Assembly (NCBI RefSeq): GCF_002286915.1
Contig: NZ_MVOG01000026.1
Span: 1 to 49,345, forward strand
Source of the DNA: Bifidobacterium italicum
GTDB taxonomy: Bacteria > Actinomycetota > Actinomycetes > Actinomycetales > Bifidobacteriaceae
Length of the DNA stretch: 49,345 bases
Reading direction: 5' to 3'
In this document: one piece after another, positions 45,364 to 49,345 of the stretch
How positions within the stretch are numbered: the stretch's first letter is position 1
Layout of the letters: each line of letters begins with the position of its first letter
The notes under the pieces: generated by a model
Seen by the model: the letters and a program-made list of their open reading frames with translations, nothing else
Database searches by the model: none
What the model was told of the DNA's origin: nothing
Position numbers and translations under genes: made by a program

Positions 45364-46665
45364 TCAGACCTCGGCGAGCTGCGTGGCGCCCGGCGCGGAC
45401 AGGTCGGGGCGGTTGCGGCGCAGCTTCGAGAACGCGAGACCGAGGCAGATGAACGCGACGCCGAAGAGCAGGACGAGGCCGCTGCAGGCGAGCCATGCGC
45501 CGGCGTCGATGCGGCCGTCAGCGCCGTTGACCGCGTCGATCGACTGGCAGAACCACCAACCGGGCAGCAGCTTGCCGATCGCGATCATCACCTTCGGCAT
45601 CATGTCGACCGGGAAGGCCATGCCGGACGTGAACATGACGAGCAGGCCGAACACGTTCGCGACCGCGTTGACGGCGACGGCGTTGGCCGACAGCATGCTG
45701 ATCATGAATCCGGCGCTCACCGCGACGAGCGAGTAGATCGCGAGCGAGAGGCCACAGTACATGATCGTCGCCGGCGGGACGCCGTCGACCGGCAGGCCGC
45801 CGAGCATGGGCAGCGCGAGCGATGCGGCCCAGTACAGCAGGCTGACGACGACGCCGAAGAGCGCGCAGCCGGCGAACTGCTGGATGACCATCGCGCCGGT
45901 GCGCTGCGGCGACGCGTACAGGCGGCGGCGCACGTTCGACTCGGCGAAGGAGTTCATCGTCAGCGCCGTGCATACGAGCATCGCGGCGAGCAGCGGGTAG
46001 ACGCCCATCTTGACGGTCGTCACGTAGGCGGTGCGCGCCGACTCCTGCCTGTCGGTCGCCGCCTTCGGGTCGTCGGCGACGTGGATCGCCGGGTAGGCGT
46101 CCGGGTCGTCGGCGAGCGTGTCGTTGACCCTCCCGGCCGCGTCCGTCACCGCCGCCGCCGAGACCGGGGAGCCGTCGGCGGCCTGCCCGGCGAGCGCCTC
46201 GAGGCGCGTCAGGCGCAGGAAGTCGTCGACCTCGAGCTTGGCGAGCGAGCCGTAGGCGCCGGTGAAGCTGACGACGACGTCGAGCCTCGGTTCCTCGCCG
46301 TCCTCCGCGAGCGCGTCGGCGAGGCGCTGCGTGTAGCCGTCGGGGATGATGACGATCAGGTCGGCGTAGTTGGATGCGGCCGCCGTCTGCAGCTGTTCGC
46401 TTGTCGTGCCGACGTCGACGAGGTCGCAGTCCTTGGCGAGGAAGTCGCGCAGCGCCTCGTCGAGCGCCGCGCCGTGCGCGTCGCGGTTGACGACGGCGAC
46501 GTCGGGGCGTGCGGCGTCGAAGGTGACCGAGCTGTCCGCCTTGGACAGGTCGGCGATCATCGACCAGCTCAGGCCGAACATCATCAGGCACAGCCATACG
46601 ACGTAGATGAGGATCATCAGACGCTGCGCCAGCAGGATCTTCAACGTGGTTTTAAAGGTGTGCAT
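45364..46665 (-). CDS. ABC-2 type transporter permease (second)
   Basis: This is a 433-residue membrane protein. One TM helix at about 12-38 is followed by an extracytoplasmic domain to about 225, and five or six TM helices, as in YhgE/Pip-like and DrrB-like ABC-2 permeases. The last helices include GLLVMFTSGMAFPVDMMPK, the ABC-2 conserved region. Cytoplasmic C-terminal tail is short. GGAGG six bases upstream supports ATG 46665, which overlaps the preceding permease gene by 14 nt. With 46652-47929 and the ATPase at 47967-49001 it forms an exporter. The substrate is unknown; drugs, lipids or peptides are possible. Confidence 0.9.
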   Translation of the reverse strand: MHTFKTTLKILLAQRLMILIYVVWLCLMMFGLSWSMIADLSKADSSVTFDAARPDVAVVNRDAHGAALDEALRDFLAKDCDLVDVGTTSEQLQTAAASNYADLIVIIPDGYTQRLADALAEDGEEPRLDVVVSFTGAYGSLAKLEVDDFLRLTRLEALAGQAADGSPVSAAAVTDAAGRVNDTLADDPDAYPAIHVADDPKAATDRQESARTAYVTTVKMGVYPLLAAMLVCTALTMNSFAESNVRRRLYASPQRTGAMVIQQFAGCALFGVVVSLLYWAASLALPMLGGLPVDGVPPATIMYCGLSLAIYSLVAVSAGFMISMLSANAVAVNAVANVFGLLVMFTSGMAFPVDMMPKVMIAIGKLLPGWWFCQSIDAVNGADGRIDAGAWLACSGLVLLFGVAFICLGLAFSKLRRNRPDLSAPGATQLAEV

Positions 46666-47929
46666 AGCGCTGCCTCCTGAGGAACACGGTCGCGAGGGCG
46701 AGGGCGAGGACCGCCATCGTCAACAGGACGCCGACGGTGCGGAAGAACGGGACGTAGGAGTCGTAGTAGAGGATGTCGTAGAACAGGTTCGTCACCTGCT
46801 GCGTGGGGTTGACGGCGGCCACGACCGGCGCATGGCGCTGGATCCAGTCGCTCAGCGCCATCGCGCCCGAGCCGTACAGGCCGCTCAGCAGTGAGAGCGC
46901 GCAGGAGAATGCCGTCGTCAGACCGACCTTCGCGCCGGCGCTCAGCTTCGGCAGCGAGCCGAGCAACGTGCCGAGCGCGTTCGCCGTGAACGAGGCGACG
47001 ACGATCGCGAGCAGCGTGGCCGCCCAACGTCCGCCGAAGGAGATGCGGCACACGAAGCGGATGTAGAGCAGCGCGACGATGAGCGAGCAGAACGTGCACA
47101 GCCAGCTGGCGAGGAATCCGCCCATCAGCTGCCTGAAACGCGTGAGCGGCGCGAGCGAGCGGCGCATGCCGAGCGCGGAGAGGTTGGCCTGCGTCGAGCA
47201 CACCGTCGTCACGGCGAAGGTCATCGCCATCAGCGCCGTCATCGCGAGCAGCGCGTAGTAGTAGCGGGCGCCCTCGTCGGGCTTGAAGTTCGTCAGGCGC
47301 ACCTGGCGCGTGAACCCGGGCGTGTCCCGGGCGGCCGTCTGGAAGACGGGGTCGGCGAGCGCGGCCGGGTCGGTGCGCATGATCTGCTCGACCGTCAGCG
47401 TCTGGCGGTTGAACAGGCCGAAGGCGCCGTTGAGGATGCTCAGCGACACCGGCAGGCCGGGCGAGCCCATCGCGTCGTTCGCGTTCGCCACGGTCGCGCG
47501 GCTGATCGTCATGTGCGGCAGGCCCGCGTCGTCGACGGCGATGAAGCCGCGCACGTCGTCGTCGGCGTTGATCAGCGCCGTCGCCGAGGCCTCGTCGTCG
47601 ACGGCCGTCAGTTCGAGCAGGTCGCGCAGGTCGACGCCGCCGGCGGACGTCGTGTCGGCCGCGGGTGCGTTCGAGTCGGCGGTGCAGGCGGCCGGACGGA
47701 TCGGCGCGCGCTGCATCGCGTCGAGCAGCCGCCGCGTCCCGTCGGCCCCGCAGTAGGCGTCGTCGGCCACGACGGCGAAGCGCATCGTCGTGACCTCATA
47801 GGTGGCGTCCAGATTGCCGAACATGCCCAGGAACATCGTCGACAGCAGGATCGGGAAGCAGAACAGCCAGAACAAGGAGGACTTCTCGCGCAGGTTGATG
47901 CGCAACGTCGTCAGGAATGTGCTCCACAT
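46652..47929 (-). CDS. ABC-2 type transporter permease (first)
   Basis: This is a 425-residue paralogue of the downstream permease with the same layout: TM helix at about 17-38 (SSLFWLFCFPILLSTMFLG), an extracytoplasmic domain to about 215, then five or six TM helices. The two permeases likely form a heterodimer. MWSTFLTTLRINLREKS at ATG 47929 is the natural N-terminus with AAGGGAG eight bases upstream; the longer open frame to 48037 overlaps the ATPase gene. It ends overlapping the next permease. Confidence 0.9.
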   Translation of the reverse strand: MWSTFLTTLRINLREKSSLFWLFCFPILLSTMFLGMFGNLDATYEVTTMRFAVVADDAYCGADGTRRLLDAMQRAPIRPAACTADSNAPAADTTSAGGVDLRDLLELTAVDDEASATALINADDDVRGFIAVDDAGLPHMTISRATVANANDAMGSPGLPVSLSILNGAFGLFNRQTLTVEQIMRTDPAALADPVFQTAARDTPGFTRQVRLTNFKPDEGARYYYALLAMTALMAMTFAVTTVCSTQANLSALGMRRSLAPLTRFRQLMGGFLASWLCTFCSLIVALLYIRFVCRISFGGRWAATLLAIVVASFTANALGTLLGSLPKLSAGAKVGLTTAFSCALSLLSGLYGSGAMALSDWIQRHAPVVAAVNPTQQVTNLFYDILYYDSYVPFFRTVGVLLTMAVLALALATVFLRRQRYAHL

Positions 47930-47966
47930 CGTCGCTCTCCCTTTCGTCGGATTGGTCGGCGCGGCC

Positions 47967-49001
47967 TCAGTCGCGCAGGTCGGTGCCGGTGAGTGCGAGG
48001 AACACGTCGTTGAGCGTCGGCGTGCGCGAGCTGACATGGCCCGCCGGCACGTCGAGACGGCGCAGCTCCTGCAGCACGTCGATCAGGTTGTGCGCGCCGG
48101 GCATGCACGAGACGGTGAGGACCTCGTCCCCGTAGGCCGCGTCACGCACTGCGCCGAGCGCACGCAGCGCGCCGAGCGCGCGCTCGCGCATCGCGTCGTC
48201 GCCGGCGAGCGTCGGAGCCTCGATGCTGATGCGCTCGCCGACGTCGATCATGCGTTTGAGCTCGTCGGCGGTGCCGAGCGCGATCTGGCGGCCGTGGTCG
48301 ATGATCTGGATGCGGTCGCAGATCTGCTCGACCTCCTCCATGTAGTGGCTCGTGTACACGATCGTCGAACCCGCGGCGTTGAGCTTCTCGATGCCTTCGA
48401 GGATCGAGTTGCGGCTCTGCGGGTCGACGGCGACGGTCGGCTCGTCGAAGAAGATCAGCTCGGGCTTGTGCACGACGCCGCACGCGATGTTGAGACGGCG
48501 CAGCAGGCCCCCCGAGAGCTTGCGCGGGCGGAAGCGACGGTAGTCGTCGAGGCCGACGAACGCGATCGCCTCGTCGACGAGGCCGCGGCGGCGCGCGCGG
48601 TCGGCGACGTACAGCGAGCAGAAATAGGAGACGTTCTCCTCGACCGTCAGCTCGTTGAACACGGCGATGTCCTGCGGGACGATGCCGATGCGGCGCTTGA
48701 GCTCGTAGCTCGTCGGCCCCATCGGCTCGCCGAAGATGCGGATCTCGCCCGAATCGTAGGTGAGCAGGCCGAGGATGCAGTTGATCGCCGTCGTCTTGCC
48801 GGAGCCGTTCGGTCCGAGCAGTCCGTAGATCTCGCCGCGGCGCACCTCCAGGTCGAGGTAGTCGAGGGCGAGCTTGTCGCCGTAGTGCTTGACGAGCTCC
48901 TTGACGGCGATGGCGGGGGAGGGGTGCGCGACGCGCTGCGCGGGTCGTGGTGCCGTGCGCGTCCTGGAATCGGCATGGGTCGTATCGTTCATGTTCACCA
49001 T
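47967..49001 (-). CDS. ABC-2 exporter ATPase
   Basis: This 344-residue DrrA/CcmA-type ATPase has Walker A GPNGSGKT at 63-70, Q-loop GIVPQDIAVF, signature LSGGLLRRL (Leu in place of the usual Gln), Walker B LIFFDEPTVAVDPQSR, and the switch His in YTSHYMEEVEQ. A C-terminal regulatory region of about 90 residues follows, ending TLNDVFLALTGTDLRD. Two possible starts, ATG 49001 and ATG 48992, both lack a clear Shine-Dalgarno. It leads the exporter operon of three genes and is divergent from a membrane protein at the right edge. Confidence 0.93.
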   Translation of the reverse strand: MVNMNDTTHADSRTRTAPRPAQRVAHPSPAIAVKELVKHYGDKLALDYLDLEVRRGEIYGLLGPNGSGKTTAINCILGLLTYDSGEIRIFGEPMGPTSYELKRRIGIVPQDIAVFNELTVEENVSYFCSLYVADRARRRGLVDEAIAFVGLDDYRRFRPRKLSGGLLRRLNIACGVVHKPELIFFDEPTVAVDPQSRNSILEGIEKLNAAGSTIVYTSHYMEEVEQICDRIQIIDHGRQIALGTADELKRMIDVGERISIEAPTLAGDDAMRERALGALRALGAVRDAAYGDEVLTVSCMPGAHNLIDVLQELRRLDVPAGHVSSRTPTLNDVFLALTGTDLRD

Positions 49002-49060
49002 GATGCGCGCGCCGGCGGCGGCGACACGGTGCCCCGAATACCGGATTTCGTGAACGGATG

Positions 49061-49086
49061 GTGACTTTTGTCACGGCGCGCGTGAC
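49061..49086. promoter_or_regulatory. Overlapping GTGAC/GTCAC dyads
   Basis: GTGAC-TTTT-GTCAC (49061-49074) shares its right half with GTCAC-GGCGCGC-GTGAC (49070-49086), making three alternating half-sites in the divergent promoter region of the exporter and the right-edge gene. It is a candidate operator. Confidence 0.45.
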
Positions 49087-49110
49087 GACGGCCATGCTGT
49101 ACTCGATAAT
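49083..49110 (+). promoter_or_regulatory. Candidate promoter of the right-edge gene
   Basis: TGACGA (49083-49088) and GATAAT (49105-49110) are spaced 16 bp, 56 bp ahead of ATG 49166. Confidence 0.45.
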
Positions 49111-49165
49111 GGAAGCCGCGACGCCGTGCATGGCGCCGCGCAAGGACACACGGAAGGAGACGCGG

Positions 49166-49345
49166 ATGGCGGACGCGGTCGTGCATGCGCTGCTCGTCGC
49201 CGTGTGCGTGCTTCTCGCCGTCATCGCGCACGGCGACGTCACAGCCGTCCTGATCGTCGGCGTCCTCGTCGTCGTCTCGCTCGCCGCGCTCGCCGTGCTC
49301 GTCCGCGAACGCCGATGGATCGCGATGGCCGCCCTGTACTGCGCC
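49166..49345 (+). CDS. Membrane protein N-terminus, cut by window edge
   Basis: Sixty residues are visible: a short start MADAVVH, a long hydrophobic segment, GDVT, a second hydrophobic segment, then VRERRWIAMAALYCA. GGAAGGAG precedes the ATG. The pattern of short TM pairs with an Arg-rich loop, next to an ABC-2 exporter operon, suits the sensor part of a NarL-type histidine kinase that would regulate it. The catalytic domain lies outside the window, so this is a guess. Confidence 0.5.
   Translation, partial: MADAVVHALLVAVCVLLAVIAHGDVTAVLIVGVLVVVSLAALAVLVRERRWIAMAALYCA

Overview
The window is a stretch of a high-GC actinobacterial chromosome, most likely Bifidobacterium or a close Bifidobacteriaceae relative. 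The reasons are the protein flavour (IF3 with a charged Ala/Glu tail, fused OppDF, DUF3710 followed by DUF3159), the order typA - membrane protein - pheA - tyrA, and many TANNNT -10 boxes placed 7-9 nt before a start codon, as expected for leaderless actinobacterial mRNAs. Species cannot be named from sequence alone. No rRNA, tRNA, CRISPR array or insertion sequence was recognised. Gene density is high and most convergent gene pairs are separated by long perfect hairpins.

Layout. 1-2.2 kb: thiamine diphosphokinase (cut by the left edge) divergent from a membrane protein fused to a spermidine-synthase-like domain. 2.2-6.1 kb: infC-rpmI-rplT with a structured leader and probable AUU start, then three 52-bp-spaced RNA-type hairpins, xerD and parA. 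6.1-8.6 kb: a niacin module, with a perfect palindromic operator, an NrtR-type Nudix/winged-helix regulator and a NiaP-like transporter. 8.9-13.6 kb: typA, a membrane protein, pheA and tyrA (phenylalanine and tyrosine branch). 13.6-17.7 kb: CdaR regulator divergent from a GntP permease and glycerate kinase, a probable glycerate uptake module. 17.8-21.5 kb: MacB/FtsX-type ABC exporter. 22-23 kb: xerC. 23-29.4 kb: oligopeptide ABC importer oppA-B-C-DF, in which oppC carries an in-frame TGA where family members have Trp. 29.5-35.8 kb: membrane protein, exonuclease III, DUF3710, DUF3159, lipoprotein, RNA methyltransferase and GyrI-like protein. 35.8-41.2 kb: CtpE-like P-type ATPase and aconitase. 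41.3-45.1 kb: small membrane protein, sugar O-acetyltransferase, nicotinamidase, and an overlapping DUF262/DUF1524 protein with a RAMA-like tail (candidate modification-dependent restriction factor), followed by a 53-bp tandem repeat. 45.4-49.3 kb: ABC-2 exporter operon and, divergent from it, a membrane protein cut by the right edge.

The main points for a second look are: the hairpin array before xerD; the DUF262-RAMA protein coupled to pncA and its 53-bp array; the oppC nonsense codon; the AUU start and leader of infC; the NrtR operator-niaP unit; and the recurrent leaderless promoter architecture. Much of the rest is housekeeping and is annotated as such.
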